Below are positions 38,619-46,970 of a DNA stretch of 64,000 bases, piece after piece (position 1 is the first letter of the stretch; each line of letters starts with the position of its first letter). Under the pieces are notes generated by a model. It was not told the origin of the DNA. It did not search any database and was given only the letters and a program-made list of their open reading frames with translations. The stretch covers positions 62,001 to 126,000 of the forward strand of contig NZ_JOEK01000010.1 in assembly GCF_000719135.1 (NCBI RefSeq), read 5' to 3'. A program made the position numbers and the translations under genes. This DNA is from Streptomyces avicenniae (GTDB taxonomy: Bacteria > Actinomycetota > Actinomycetes > Streptomycetales > Streptomycetaceae).

Positions 38619-41450
38619 GTGACGGAGCCCGGCCGACTTCCCGACGGGGGAGTGCAGGAGCAGCCGGGCGGCGTGCCCGGACTAGGGGATCAGCCGGTGA
38701 TGTCCCCGGCGCCGTTCCCCTTCCCCGGCGACCCGGACGAGGCGGCCGAGGCGGAGGACCAGGAGGACGAGGACCTGCTCATGCCGGGGACGACCGGCGC
38801 GTGGGGCGAGGCCGCGGCGGGACCGCGTCCCGTGACCCAGGCGGTCCCGCACCCCGTGGCCGCGCGGCCCTCGGCGACGCCGACCGAGCCCGAGTACCTG
38901 GACGTGGCCGCCGCCGAGGCGGCGCAGGCCGGATGGCAGCAGCCCGTCGAACGGCTGCCTGAGCACGAGGCGGTCCCCGTGGCGGCGCCCGAGCAGGCCG
39001 CCGTGCCCGTGCCCGTGCCGCTCGCGGCCGTGCCCGAAGTCCCCGCGGAGCAGCCCGTCCTGGACGCGCCCGTCACGCCGGAGCCCGTCGAGCCCCCCGT
39101 GCCTGCCGAGACCCCTGTGCCCGTCGCGCCCGTCGTGGCACCGGCCGAGCCCGTGGCGTCCGAGCCCGTCGCGCCGGAAACCCCGGCACCCCTCGCGCTG
39201 GTCCCCGAGACGGCCGCGCCCGAAACGCCCGTCCCCGTCGCAGAGGTGGCGGCCGTCGCTGACGTGGCGGTCCCCGAGGCACCGCTCCCCGCCCCGGCCG
39301 AGACGCCCGTCCCTGCCGAGGCCACCGCCACGCCCGAGCCCGAGCCCGTCGCTCCGCCCCCGGCGGCCGAGGAGGCACCGGCCCCCGAGGCCGTCCCCGA
39401 CGCCGCGCAGCCGGTCGTCGCGCACGAGGAACCGGCCGCGCAGGCCGTGCCCGCCGCGCAGGACGCGCCCCCCACCGACGCCGAACCGCCCGCGCCCGCA
39501 CCGGAGTCGGCGCCGCCCGTCGCCGAACAGCCGGAGCCGCAGCCGGAACCCGCGCCCGACCCCGAGCAGCCGCAGCCCGCGCCCGTCGCCGAACTGCCCG
39601 CTCCCGCGCCCGACGCCGAGCCCGCCCCGGTCCACGACCCGGCCGCGCAGACCGTCCTGCTCCCCTCGCCCCGCGCCCCCGAGCCCGCCCCGCAGGCCGC
39701 GCCCCCGCCGCCCGCCGCCGCGCCGCCCGCCCCCGGCTACTCCGAGCCCGACCGCGACGCCGTCCACCGCGTCATGCGTGAACGCCGCGACGTCCCCGAC
39801 GGCTTCCGCCCCGACCCCATCCCGGACGACGTCCTCCTGCGCGTCCTCGAAGCGGCCCACACCGCCCCCAGCGCGGGCCTGTCCCAGCCCTGGGACTTCG
39901 TCATCATCCGCTCGCCCGAGACCCGCCGCGCCGTCCACACCCTGGCCGGGCAGCAGCGCGACGCCTACGCCAAGTCCCTCCCCAAGGCGCGCGCCAAGCA
40001 GTTCAAGGAGCTGAGCGTCGAGGCCATCCTCGACACCCCCGTCAACATCGTCGTCACCGCCGACCCCACGCGCGGCGGACGCCAGACCCTCGGCCGCAGC
40101 ACCCAGCCGCAGCTCGCGCCGCACTCGTCCGCCCTCGCGGTCGAGAACCTCTGGCTCGCCGCCCGCGCCGAGGGACTCGGCGTCGGCTGGGTCGGCTTCT
40201 TCGACGAGCGCGAACTCGTCCGCGCCCTCGACCTCCCCGGCCACCTGGAGATCGTCGCGTACCTGTGCGTCGGCTACGTGGACGCCTTCCCCGGCGACGA
40301 CCGCGCCCCCGACGCCCCCACCCGGCGGCCCCTCTCCTGGGTCGTGCACGAGGAGTCGTACGGCCGCCGCGCCCTGCCGGGCGCCGAGCCGCACGACCTG
40401 CTGAGCGAGACCCTCGCCGAGATCCGCCCGCTCGACGCCCAGGCCCTCGGCGAGGCGTGGGAGCGCCAGAAGCGCATGACCAAGCCCGCCGGGGCGCTCG
40501 GCGCGCTGGAGATCATCTCGGCCCAGCTGTGCGGCCTGTCCCGCAGCTGCCCCCCGCCCGTGCCCGAGCCCGCCGCCGTCGCCGTCTTCGCGGGCGACCA
40601 CGGCGTCCACGCCCAGGGCGTCACCCCCTGGCCCCAGGAGGTGACCACCCAGATGGTGGCCAACTTCCTCGGCGGCGGCGCGGTCTGCAACGCGTTCGCC
40701 AGCCAGGTCGGCGCCGAGGTCTGCGTGATCGACGTCGGCGTCCGCGGCGAACTGCCGCCGGGCGCCGGGCTCATGCCCCGCCGTGTCAGGGCGGGCACCG
40801 CCGACTTCACGGCGGGTCCCGCGATGACCCGCGAGGAGGCGCTGCGGGCCGTCGAGGTCGGCATCGAGACGGCCCGCGACCTCGTCGCCGCCGGGAACAG
40901 GGCCCTGCTCACCGGCGAGATGGGCATCGCCAACACGACCGTCTCCGCCGCCCTGGTGGCCGCCTTCACCGGCGCCGACCCCTCCGAGGTCACCGGCCGC
41001 GGCACCGGGATCGACGACGAGACGCACGCCCGCAAGGTCGAGGTCGTCCGCCGCGCGCTGCAACTGCACCAGCCCGACCCCGCCGACCCCCTCGGCACCC
41101 TCGCCGCCGTCGGCGGCCTGGAGCACGCGGCGCTGACCGGCTTCATCCTCGGCGGCGCCTCCCTGCGCGTCCCGGTGATCCTGGACGGGGTGACGGCGGG
41201 CGCCGCCGCGCTGGTCGCCCGCGTGATCTCGCCCGAGGCCGTCGCCGTCTGCATCGCGGGTCACCGCAGCGCCGAGCCGGGACACCTCGCCGCGCTGACG
41301 GCGCTCGGCCTGCGCCCGCTCGTCGATCTCGACCTGCGGCTCGGCGAGGGCACCGGCGCCCTGCTCGCCCTGCCCGTCGTGCAGAGCGCCGCCCGCGCCA
41401 TGCGCGAGGTCGCCACCTTCGACTCGGCGGGCGTCACCGACAAGAACTGA
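38619..41450 (+). CDS. cobT: fused 5,6-dimethylbenzimidazole synthase (BluB) and CobT phosphoribosyltransferase with long disordered N-terminus
   Basis: The protein has 943 residues. Residues 1 to about 370 are Pro/Ala/Glu/Val-rich with no fold, acidic, and full of PVxxPE-like repeats. Residues 372-590 are a BluB-type flavin destructase (YSEPDRDAVHRVMRERRDV, SAGLSQPWDFVIIR, RSTQPQLAPHSSALAVENLW, GVGWVGFFDE). Residues 591-943 are CobT (FAGDHGVHAQGVTPWP, GEMGIANTTVSAALVAAF, LGEGTGALLALP with catalytic E910). One chain would make dimethylbenzimidazole from FMN and convert it to alpha-ribazole phosphate, the lower ligand of cobalamin. GTG 38619 has GAGGTGG upstream. Confidence 0.88.
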   Translation: MTEPGRLPDGGVQEQPGGVPGLGDQPVMSPAPFPFPGDPDEAAEAEDQEDEDLLMPGTTGAWGEAAAGPRPVTQAVPHPVAARPSATPTEPEYLDVAAAEAAQAGWQQPVERLPEHEAVPVAAPEQAAVPVPVPLAAVPEVPAEQPVLDAPVTPEPVEPPVPAETPVPVAPVVAPAEPVASEPVAPETPAPLALVPETAAPETPVPVAEVAAVADVAVPEAPLPAPAETPVPAEATATPEPEPVAPPPAAEEAPAPEAVPDAAQPVVAHEEPAAQAVPAAQDAPPTDAEPPAPAPESAPPVAEQPEPQPEPAPDPEQPQPAPVAELPAPAPDAEPAPVHDPAAQTVLLPSPRAPEPAPQAAPPPPAAAPPAPGYSEPDRDAVHRVMRERRDVPDGFRPDPIPDDVLLRVLEAAHTAPSAGLSQPWDFVIIRSPETRRAVHTLAGQQRDAYAKSLPKARAKQFKELSVEAILDTPVNIVVTADPTRGGRQTLGRSTQPQLAPHSSALAVENLWLAARAEGLGVGWVGFFDERELVRALDLPGHLEIVAYLCVGYVDAFPGDDRAPDAPTRRPLSWVVHEESYGRRALPGAEPHDLLSETLAEIRPLDAQALGEAWERQKRMTKPAGALGALEIISAQLCGLSRSCPPPVPEPAAVAVFAGDHGVHAQGVTPWPQEVTTQMVANFLGGGAVCNAFASQVGAEVCVIDVGVRGELPPGAGLMPRRVRAGTADFTAGPAMTREEALRAVEVGIETARDLVAAGNRALLTGEMGIANTTVSAALVAAFTGADPSEVTGRGTGIDDETHARKVEVVRRALQLHQPDPADPLGTLAAVGGLEHAALTGFILGGASLRVPVILDGVTAGAAALVARVISPEAVAVCIAGHRSAEPGHLAALTALGLRPLVDLDLRLGEGTGALLALPVVQSAARAMREVATFDSAGVTDKN

Positions 41451-41545
41451 CCCGCGCCCCCCGCCGTAAGGTGGGGGGAACCGAGCCGCTCCGACGCCGC
41501 AGCGGCGTCCGGCCTGCCCCGAGCCGTCAAGGAGCCGCACCACCG

Positions 41546-42754
41546 ATGTCCGACCACTCCGCCTACCCCGTGGGCCTGCGCCTCGCGGGCCGCCGCGTCG
41601 TCGTCCTCGGCGGCGGCACCGTGGCCCAGCGGCGGCTGCCCGCGCTGCTCGCCGCGGGCGCCGACGTCCTCCTGGTCGCCCCGGCCGTCACCCCCTCCGT
41701 CCAGGCCATGGCCGAGGCGGGGGAGCTGCGCTGGGAGCGGCGCGGCTACCGCCCGGGCGACCTCGCCGACGCGTGGTACGCCCTCGTCGCGACCGACGCC
41801 CCGGAGGTGAACGCCGCCGCGTCCGCCGAGGCCGACGAGCGCCGCGTGTGGTGCGTCCGCAGCGACAGCGCCAAGGACGCCACGGCCTGGACGCCCGCCA
41901 CCGGCCACAGCGACGGCGTGACCGTCGCCGTCCTCACCGGCCGCGACCCCCGCCGCTCCGCCGCCGTCCGCGACGCCGTCGTGGAGGGGCTGCGCGACGG
42001 CTCCCTCGCCGCCCGCCCGCACCGCGACCGGCTCGCGGGCGTCGCCCTCGTCGGCGGCGGCCCCGGCGACCCCGACCTCATCACCGTCCGGGGCCGCAGG
42101 CTGCTCGCCGAGGCGGACGTGGTCGTCGCCGACCGCCTCGGCCCGCGCGACCTCCTCGGCGAACTGCCGCCGCACGTCGAGGTCATCGACGCGGCGAAGA
42201 TCCCCTACGGCCGTGCCATGGCGCAGGACGCCATCAACGACACGCTGATCGAGCACGCCCGCGCGGGCCGCCGCGTCGTCCGTCTCAAGGGCGGCGACCC
42301 GTTCGTCTTCGGCCGCGGCATGGAGGAGGCGTCCGCGCTCGCCGCCGCCGGGGTCCCCGTCACGGTGGTGCCCGGCGTCACCAGCGCCATCGCCGTTCCC
42401 GCCGTCGCGGGCATCCCGGTGACGCACCGGGGCGTGGCGCACGAGTTCACCGTCGTCAGCGGTCACGTGGCGCCCGACGACCCGCGCTCCCTCGTGGACT
42501 GGAAGGCGCTCGCCGCCCTGCGCGGCACCCTCGTCGTCCTCATGGCCGTCGAGCGGATCGGCGCCATCGCCGACACGCTGATGCGCCACGGCCGCCCCGC
42601 CGCGACGCCCGCCGCCGTCGTCCAGGAGGGCACGACGCCCGCCCAGCGCCGCGTGGACGCGCCACTGTCCGAGATCGCCCGCCGGGTCGCTGACGAGGGC
42701 ATACGGCCGCCCGCCATCGTGGTCATCGGCGACGTCGTGGCGGTGACCGCGTGA
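41546..42754 (+). CDS. cysG: siroheme synthase / uroporphyrinogen-III C-methyltransferase
   Basis: The protein has 402 residues. The N-terminal part (GLRLAGRRVVVLGGGTVAQR onward, about 1-125) is the NAD-dependent precorrin-2 dehydrogenase/ferrochelatase domain. From about residue 165 the SUMT domain follows, with VALVGGGPGDPDLITVRG, VVRLKGGDPFVFGRG and VVPGVTSAIAVPAVAGIPVTHR. It makes precorrin-2, feeding cobalamin (neighbouring cobL, cobT) and siroheme for sulfite/nitrite reduction. It is shorter than E. coli CysG, mainly through a reduced middle region. AAGGAG precedes ATG 41546. It is coupled to the next gene by GTGA. Confidence 0.9.
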   Translation: MSDHSAYPVGLRLAGRRVVVLGGGTVAQRRLPALLAAGADVLLVAPAVTPSVQAMAEAGELRWERRGYRPGDLADAWYALVATDAPEVNAAASAEADERRVWCVRSDSAKDATAWTPATGHSDGVTVAVLTGRDPRRSAAVRDAVVEGLRDGSLAARPHRDRLAGVALVGGGPGDPDLITVRGRRLLAEADVVVADRLGPRDLLGELPPHVEVIDAAKIPYGRAMAQDAINDTLIEHARAGRRVVRLKGGDPFVFGRGMEEASALAAAGVPVTVVPGVTSAIAVPAVAGIPVTHRGVAHEFTVVSGHVAPDDPRSLVDWKALAALRGTLVVLMAVERIGAIADTLMRHGRPAATPAAVVQEGTTPAQRRVDAPLSEIARRVADEGIRPPAIVVIGDVVAVTA

Positions 42755-43569
42755 CGACCACACCCGTCCCCGTCCCGGTGTCCGACGCGGCCGACCCCCG
42801 GCTGGCCGACTACACGGCGCTGACCGACGTCGCCCTGCGCCGCCGCAAGGAACCGGCCGAGGGCCTGTTCATGGCCGAGGGCGAGAAGGTCATCCGCCGC
42901 GCCCTGCGCGCCGGTTACCCGATGCGCTCCATGCTGCTGACGCCCCGCTGGGCCGACGCGATGCGGGACGTCGTCGAGACCTCGGGCGCGCCCGTGTACC
43001 TGGTCGAGCCCGAGACGGCGGAACGCGTCACCGGCTACCACGTCCACCGCGGCGCCCTCGCCGCCATGGGCCGCAGGCCGCTGCCGACCGCCGCGGAACT
43101 GCTGGCAGGGGCCCGCCGCCTGGCCGTCCTCGAAGCCGTCAACGACCACACGAACGTCGGCGCCGTCTTCCGGGGCGCCGCCGCCCTCGGCCTCGACGGC
43201 GTCCTGCTCTCCCCGGACTGCGCCGACCCGCTGTACCGCCGCTCGGTCAAGGTCTCCATGGGCGCCGTCTTCTCCCTGCCCTACGCGCGCCTCGACCGCT
43301 GGCCCCACGGCCTCGGCGACGTCACGGCCGCCGGTTTCCGCCTGCTCGCGCTCACCCCCGACGCGCGCGCCCGCGACATCGCCGAGGTCGCCGCCGAGTG
43401 CCGCACGGAACGGGTCGCGCTCCTGCTCGGCGCGGAGGGCGACGGCCTCACCCCCCGGGCGCTCGCGGCGGCCGACACCCTGGTCCGCATCCCCATGTCG
43501 CACGGCGTGGACTCGCTGAACGTCGCCGCGGCGGCGGCCGTCGCGTTCTACGCCGTCACCGCCGCCTGA
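42751..43569 (+). CDS. SpoU/TrmH-family RNA 2'-O-methyltransferase
   Basis: The protein has 272 residues. The three SPOUT motifs are present: NDHTNVGAVFRGAAALG (motif 1), LLLGAEGDGL (motif 2) and IPMSHGVDSLNVAAAAAV (motif 3). The N-terminal RNA-binding substrate domain covers about the first 110 residues. The fold is a knotted SAM-dependent methyltransferase acting on a ribose in tRNA or rRNA. The exact target cannot be read. GTG 42751 overlaps the cysG stop. The coupling appears to be organisational and not functional. Confidence 0.9.
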   Translation: MTTTPVPVPVSDAADPRLADYTALTDVALRRRKEPAEGLFMAEGEKVIRRALRAGYPMRSMLLTPRWADAMRDVVETSGAPVYLVEPETAERVTGYHVHRGALAAMGRRPLPTAAELLAGARRLAVLEAVNDHTNVGAVFRGAAALGLDGVLLSPDCADPLYRRSVKVSMGAVFSLPYARLDRWPHGLGDVTAAGFRLLALTPDARARDIAEVAAECRTERVALLLGAEGDGLTPRALAAADTLVRIPMSHGVDSLNVAAAAAVAFYAVTAA

Positions 43570-43584
43570 CCGGCCCGCGCCCCG

Positions 43585-44640
43585 CTACACCGGCCCCTGG
43601 CAGCCCTGCGCGGCGGCGATGCCGAGCGCCACGAACAGCGTGACGGTCACGAACACCACGAGCCGCTGCCGCAGCAGCCGCCTGTCCACACCGCGCTTCC
43701 GCGCCCCCGGGCGCGGTCTCGGCCTGGGCCGCTCGGGGCGGCGCGGCCCCGGCGCGGGCGCGGGACGGTCGGGCCGCACCCGCGCCGCCGCCGGTACGCG
43801 CTGCCCCACGCCGCGTGCCTCACGGGTCGCGATCTCCTTCAGCCGCAGCGACAGCTGGAGGGTACTCGGCCGTTCCTTCGGCGACTTGGACAGGCAGGAG
43901 CGCAGCAGGGGCGCCAGCGCGGCCGGGACGCCGTCGAGTTGCGGCTCCTCGTGCACCACCCGGTAGAGCATGACCTCGGAACTGCCCTGCCCGAACGGCG
44001 AGTCGCCCAGCGCCGCGTAGGCCAGCGTCGCGCCGAGCGAGAACACGTCGGAGGCCGGGGTGACGCCCTGTCCGCGCACCTGCTCGGGCGCCAGGAAGCC
44101 GGGGGAGCCCACCGCCGTGCCGACGTGCGTGAGCGTGCTCGCCCCGGTGGACCAGGCGATGCCGAAGTCGATGATCCGGGGGCCCTTGGGCGACAGGAGG
44201 ATGTTGGAGGGCTTGAGGTCCCGGTGGACGACGCCCGCCTCGTGCACCGCCACCAGGCCCTCCGCGAGCGCCGCACCGATCGCGGCGGTCTCGGCGGCGG
44301 ACAGCGGCCCGACCTCGGCCACCTTGTCGTGCAGCGAGGGGCCCGGCACGTACTGCGTGGCGAACCACGGCTTCGGCGCATCGAGATCGGCGGCCACCAG
44401 CCGGGCCGTGCAGCCGCCGCGGATGCGCCGCGCGGCCGACACCTCCCGGGCGAACCGGGAGCGGAACTCCTGGTCCTCCGCGAGATCCGGCCGGATCACC
44501 TTGAGTGCCACCCGCTGTCCGCGCCGGTCCGAGCCGAGGTAGACCACCCCCATGCCACCCGCGCCCAGGCGCCGGTGGAGCCGGAACGCGCCGATGACTC
44601 GCGGGTCCTCGCGCCGGAGCCGCATCATCGCCATGTCCAC
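43585..44640 (-). CDS. membrane-anchored Hanks-type Ser/Thr protein kinase
   Basis: The protein has 351 residues. The Gly-rich loop is LGAGGMGVVYLG and the ATP lysine K47 lies in VALKVIRP. The catalytic loop is VVHRDLKPSN, DFG is in IIDFGIAW, and the activation-loop end GSPGFLAPEQV leads to the APE-like motif. After residue 270 comes an Arg/Pro-rich juxtamembrane segment, then one membrane span (VVFVTVTLFVALGIAAAQ) and only a few external residues, so it has no sensor domain. The start is GTG 44640, or ATG 44634. It is convergent with the SpoU gene across 15 bp. Confidence 0.9.
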   Translation of the reverse strand: MDMAMMRLRREDPRVIGAFRLHRRLGAGGMGVVYLGSDRRGQRVALKVIRPDLAEDQEFRSRFAREVSAARRIRGGCTARLVAADLDAPKPWFATQYVPGPSLHDKVAEVGPLSAAETAAIGAALAEGLVAVHEAGVVHRDLKPSNILLSPKGPRIIDFGIAWSTGASTLTHVGTAVGSPGFLAPEQVRGQGVTPASDVFSLGATLAYAALGDSPFGQGSSEVMLYRVVHEEPQLDGVPAALAPLLRSCLSKSPKERPSTLQLSLRLKEIATREARGVGQRVPAAARVRPDRPAPAPGPRRPERPRPRPRPGARKRGVDRRLLRQRLVVFVTVTLFVALGIAAAQGCQGPV

Positions 44641-44992
44641 CTCGCTGCCCCGTCCTTGTGATGAGCCACAGCTTACGGACTGTGCGGGCCGAGCAGTGAG
44701 AAGGCCGCGCGCGGGGATGTCACCGGTCGGCGCGCGTGGCGCCGGGAGCGGCGCCGACGGGGGGCGACGAGCCGTCCCCTGGGGGAAAACCCGGGCTCAC
44801 GTCGCGGCACCTCCACCCTGGGGTGTAGCCCCGTGCCCCGGCATCCTCCTGCGGGAGGCCCCCAGGTCGGTACGCCGGGCTGACGCCGGGTGCGGCCCCC
44901 GCCGCCTACTGTGGTGATCAAGCGGCGGGCGCAGTACTCGTCCCCCGAGGTCACCCGCCCGCCGCCCTCAACATGACGACAGGAGAGACGAG
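44641..44992. other. intergenic region of 352 bp
   Basis: No gene can be supported here. It separates the divergent kinase and small membrane peptide genes and should hold both promoters. TACTGT at 44907-44912 is a possible -10 for the rightward transcript. There are short GC-rich inverted repeats but no recognisable riboswitch. Confidence 0.5.
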
Positions 44993-45160
44993 ATGGCCCA
45001 GACGGCACTCCGGCCCAGCAGCCGCACGAGCGCCCGGCGTCATCCGCTGGTGGCCACCGCCATGGTGCTGCCGCTGGCTCTCGCCCTGGCCGTCATGACT
45101 GGCGGCGTCGAAGCCGTCGTCACACAGGCGTCGTCCGTGGCCGGCTTGCTGGGGCGCTGA
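44993..45160 (+). CDS. 55-residue single-span membrane or exported peptide
   Basis: The start ATG 44993 is well supported by AGGAGAG 6 nt upstream. The product has a basic N-terminus (RPSSRTSARRHP), one hydrophobic stretch (LVATAMVLPLALALAVM) and a short polar tail ending SSVAGLLGR. It could be a small membrane protein or have a signal peptide. No family is recognised. A short terminator hairpin begins 11 bp after the stop, which supports it as a real transcription unit. Confidence 0.55.
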   Translation: MAQTALRPSSRTSARRHPLVATAMVLPLALALAVMTGGVEAVVTQASSVAGLLGR

Positions 45161-45171
45161 GCGGCGCCCCA

Positions 45172-45194
45172 GGCCCGAGAGAGCGGCTCGGGCC
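45172..45194 (+). terminator. terminator after small membrane peptide
   Basis: An 8-bp stem GGCCCGAG / CTCGGGCC with a 7-nt loop begins 11 bp after the stop of the 55-residue peptide gene. Confidence 0.6.
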
Positions 45195-45244
45195 GGGGAC
45201 ACCGGCGAAAACCCCGTGGGGACGGGGGTACGGCGGACGGCATA

Positions 45245-45280
45245 TGTGCCCGGGACAGCTGGGGAGCTGTCCCGGGCACA
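45245..45280. terminator. perfect 16-bp hairpin between small gene and tRNA cluster
   Basis: TGTGCCCGGGACAGCT (45245-45260) pairs perfectly with 45265-45280 across a GGGG loop. It is symmetrical enough to work in either direction and separates convergent transcripts, so a bidirectional terminator is the simplest reading. Confidence 0.6.
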
Positions 45281-45365
45281 GCGTATGCCCGGAAGGCCCA
45301 CCGCGGGGCCATGTTCCGCACATTCGTTCACGAACGGTCCGGCGCGTGCACCGAACCGGCAGAAG

Positions 45366-45417
45366 ACAGACACAGAAGGGCCGGAGAGCGAACGCTCTCC
45401 GGCCCTTCTGTGTCTGT
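45366..45417 (-). terminator. perfect 25-bp hairpin terminating the tRNA cluster
   Basis: Bases 45366-45390 pair perfectly with 45393-45417 around AA (a 4-nt loop in practice). On the minus strand it starts immediately after the encoded CCA of the last tRNA-Val, as expected for the terminator of the four-tRNA transcript. Confidence 0.8.
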
Positions 45418-45491
45418 GGTGCGCGATACTGGGATTGAACCAGTGACCTCTTCCGTGTCAGGGAAGCGCTCTCCCGCTGAGCTAATCGCGC
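45417..45491 (-). tRNA. tRNA-Val (anticodon GAC), CCA encoded
   Basis: The cloverleaf reads GCGCGAT in the 5' acceptor arm and TAGCTCAGCGGGAGAGC in the D arm. The anticodon stem-loop is CTTCC-CTGACAC-GGAAG with anticodon GAC, and the T arm is ACTGGTTCAATCCCAGT. The discriminator A is followed by CCA in the DNA. It is the last of four tRNAs on the minus strand. Confidence 0.93.
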
Positions 45492-45512
45492 GGGCGGATC
45501 CCGAAGGATCCC

Positions 45513-45584
45513 GTGGACGATACTGGGATTGAACCAGTGACCTCTTCCGTGTCAGGGAAGCGCTCTCCCGCTGAGCTAATCGTC
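45513..45584 (-). tRNA. tRNA-Val (anticodon GAC)
   Basis: The acceptor arm is GGACGAT. All bases from the last acceptor positions through the D, anticodon and T arms are identical to the neighbouring tRNA-Val (exact 65-bp repeat). The discriminator is A and no CCA is encoded. Confidence 0.93.
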
Positions 45585-45588
45585 CTCC

Positions 45589-45660
45589 GAGGTGGAGACG
45601 GGATTTGAACCCGTGTAGACGGCTTTGCAGGCCGTTGCCTCGCCTCTCGGCCACTCCACC
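45589..45660 (-). tRNA. tRNA-Cys (anticodon GCA)
   Basis: The acceptor arm is GGTGGAG. The anticodon loop CTGCAAA carries GCA, the T arm is CGGGTTCAAATCCCG, and the discriminator is U as expected for tRNA-Cys. No CCA is encoded. Confidence 0.93.
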
Positions 45661-45683
45661 GCACAGGGGCGGTACCCCCATCG

Positions 45684-45756
<73 letters not shown>

Positions 45757-45801
45757 ACTTGGTACTTCCCTGGTCACTTCCGTGTTCCGGGGACGTCATG
45801 A

Positions 45802-45829
45802 ACTCTAGCGGATTCACCGGCCAGCTCAA
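45802..45829 (-). promoter_or_regulatory. promoter of the Gly-Cys-Val-Val tRNA transcript
   Basis: On the minus strand TTGAGC (45824-45829), a 16-bp spacer and TAGAGT (45802-45807) form a housekeeping promoter about 45 bp before tRNA-Gly. Confidence 0.55.
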
Positions 45830-45863
45830 ACTCGGTACCCGGCAGCCGCCTAGACTCGCACGC

Positions 45864-46970
45864 GTGCCCGACTTCTCCCCGATGGCCCGCCTCGGCGGAT
45901 TCCTCGCCACCGGACTGCGTGACGTGACCCGTGACCCGGCCGCCCTCGACTCCACCGGCTGGTGGGCCGTGGTCGCGGGCGACGACGGCGCGCCCCTGTG
46001 CGCGCGGTTCGCCGACGTACGCCCCGCCCCGCCGCCCGCCGTGGTGCCCGGCCGCTGGCGCGGCCCCCACCGCGACGCCTGGTCCAGCTCCCTCGACCGC
46101 GCCGCGTACATGGCCGGGGTCACCCGCGTCCGCGAGCACATCGCCGCGGGCACCGTCTACCAGGTCAACCTCTGCCGCGTCCTGTCCGCGCCGCTGCCGC
46201 CAGGACCCGAGCCGGACATCGACGCCCTCACCGCCCTCCTCGCGCACGGCCACGACGCCCGCCACGCGGGCACCGTCCGGCTGCCCGCGCACGGCGTCGA
46301 GATAGCCACCGCGTCACCCGAACTCTTCCTCGGCCGCAGGGGCGACCTCGTCGAGTCGGGCCCCATCAAGGGCACCGCCCGCACCGCCGACGCGTTCCTC
46401 CCCAAGGACCGTGCCGAGAACGTGATGATCGCCGACCTGGTCCGCAACGACCTCGGCCGCGTCTGCGCACCCGGCTCCGTCACCGTCCCCGGCCTGTGCG
46501 TCCCCGAGCCGTACCCCGGGCTCGTCCACCTCGTCTCGACCGTCGCGGGCCGCCTCACGCCCGGCGCGGGCTGGCCCGCACTCCTCGACGCCGCCTTCCC
46601 GCCCGGCTCCGTCACCGGCGCGCCCAAGTCGAGCGCGCTGCGCGTCATCGCCGAGCTGGAGACGGCGCCGCGCGGCCCCTACTGCGGCGCCGTCGGCTGG
46701 GTGGACGCGGACCGTGGCACGGCCGGACTGGCCGTCGCCATCCGCACGTTCTGGCTCGACCGCTCCGCCGGTACGCCCGTCCTGCGCTTCGGCGCCGGCG
46801 CGGGCATCACCTGGGACTCCGACCCGGCGGGGGAGTGGGCCGAGACCGAACTGAAGGCCGCGCGCCTGCTCGCGATAGCGTCGGCGCCTGACGGGACGGA
46901 CGGCGGTGCCCGCGTGGACGGACACCGCGACGAGCAGCGGGACGAGAGTAGGGAGCCCTCATGGCGCTGA
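45864..46970 (+). CDS. pabB: aminodeoxychorismate synthase component I / chorismate-binding protein
   Basis: The protein has 368 residues. The chorismate-enzyme core is clear: GTVYQVNLCRVLSAPLP, ATASPELFLGR, the IKGTARTADAFLPKDRAEN block, MIADLVRNDLGRV and GSVTGAPKSSA. With glutamine amidotransferase help it makes 4-amino-4-deoxychorismate for folate. PabC follows directly. I start at GTG 45864. A TAGACT -10 box ends 7 bp before it (45851-45856), which implies a leaderless mRNA. The frame remains open upstream toward the tRNA-Gly gene, but those residues do not look coding. Confidence 0.88.
   Translation: MPDFSPMARLGGFLATGLRDVTRDPAALDSTGWWAVVAGDDGAPLCARFADVRPAPPPAVVPGRWRGPHRDAWSSSLDRAAYMAGVTRVREHIAAGTVYQVNLCRVLSAPLPPGPEPDIDALTALLAHGHDARHAGTVRLPAHGVEIATASPELFLGRRGDLVESGPIKGTARTADAFLPKDRAENVMIADLVRNDLGRVCAPGSVTVPGLCVPEPYPGLVHLVSTVAGRLTPGAGWPALLDAAFPPGSVTGAPKSSALRVIAELETAPRGPYCGAVGWVDADRGTAGLAVAIRTFWLDRSAGTPVLRFGAGAGITWDSDPAGEWAETELKAARLLAIASAPDGTDGGARVDGHRDEQRDESREPSWR

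Noticed and set aside
38690..39720. Repetitive DNA in the 5' third of the bluB-cobT gene
   Set aside because: The repeats are degenerate codons of a Pro/Ala/Glu/Val-rich disordered segment and do not form a DNA repeat array or CRISPR.
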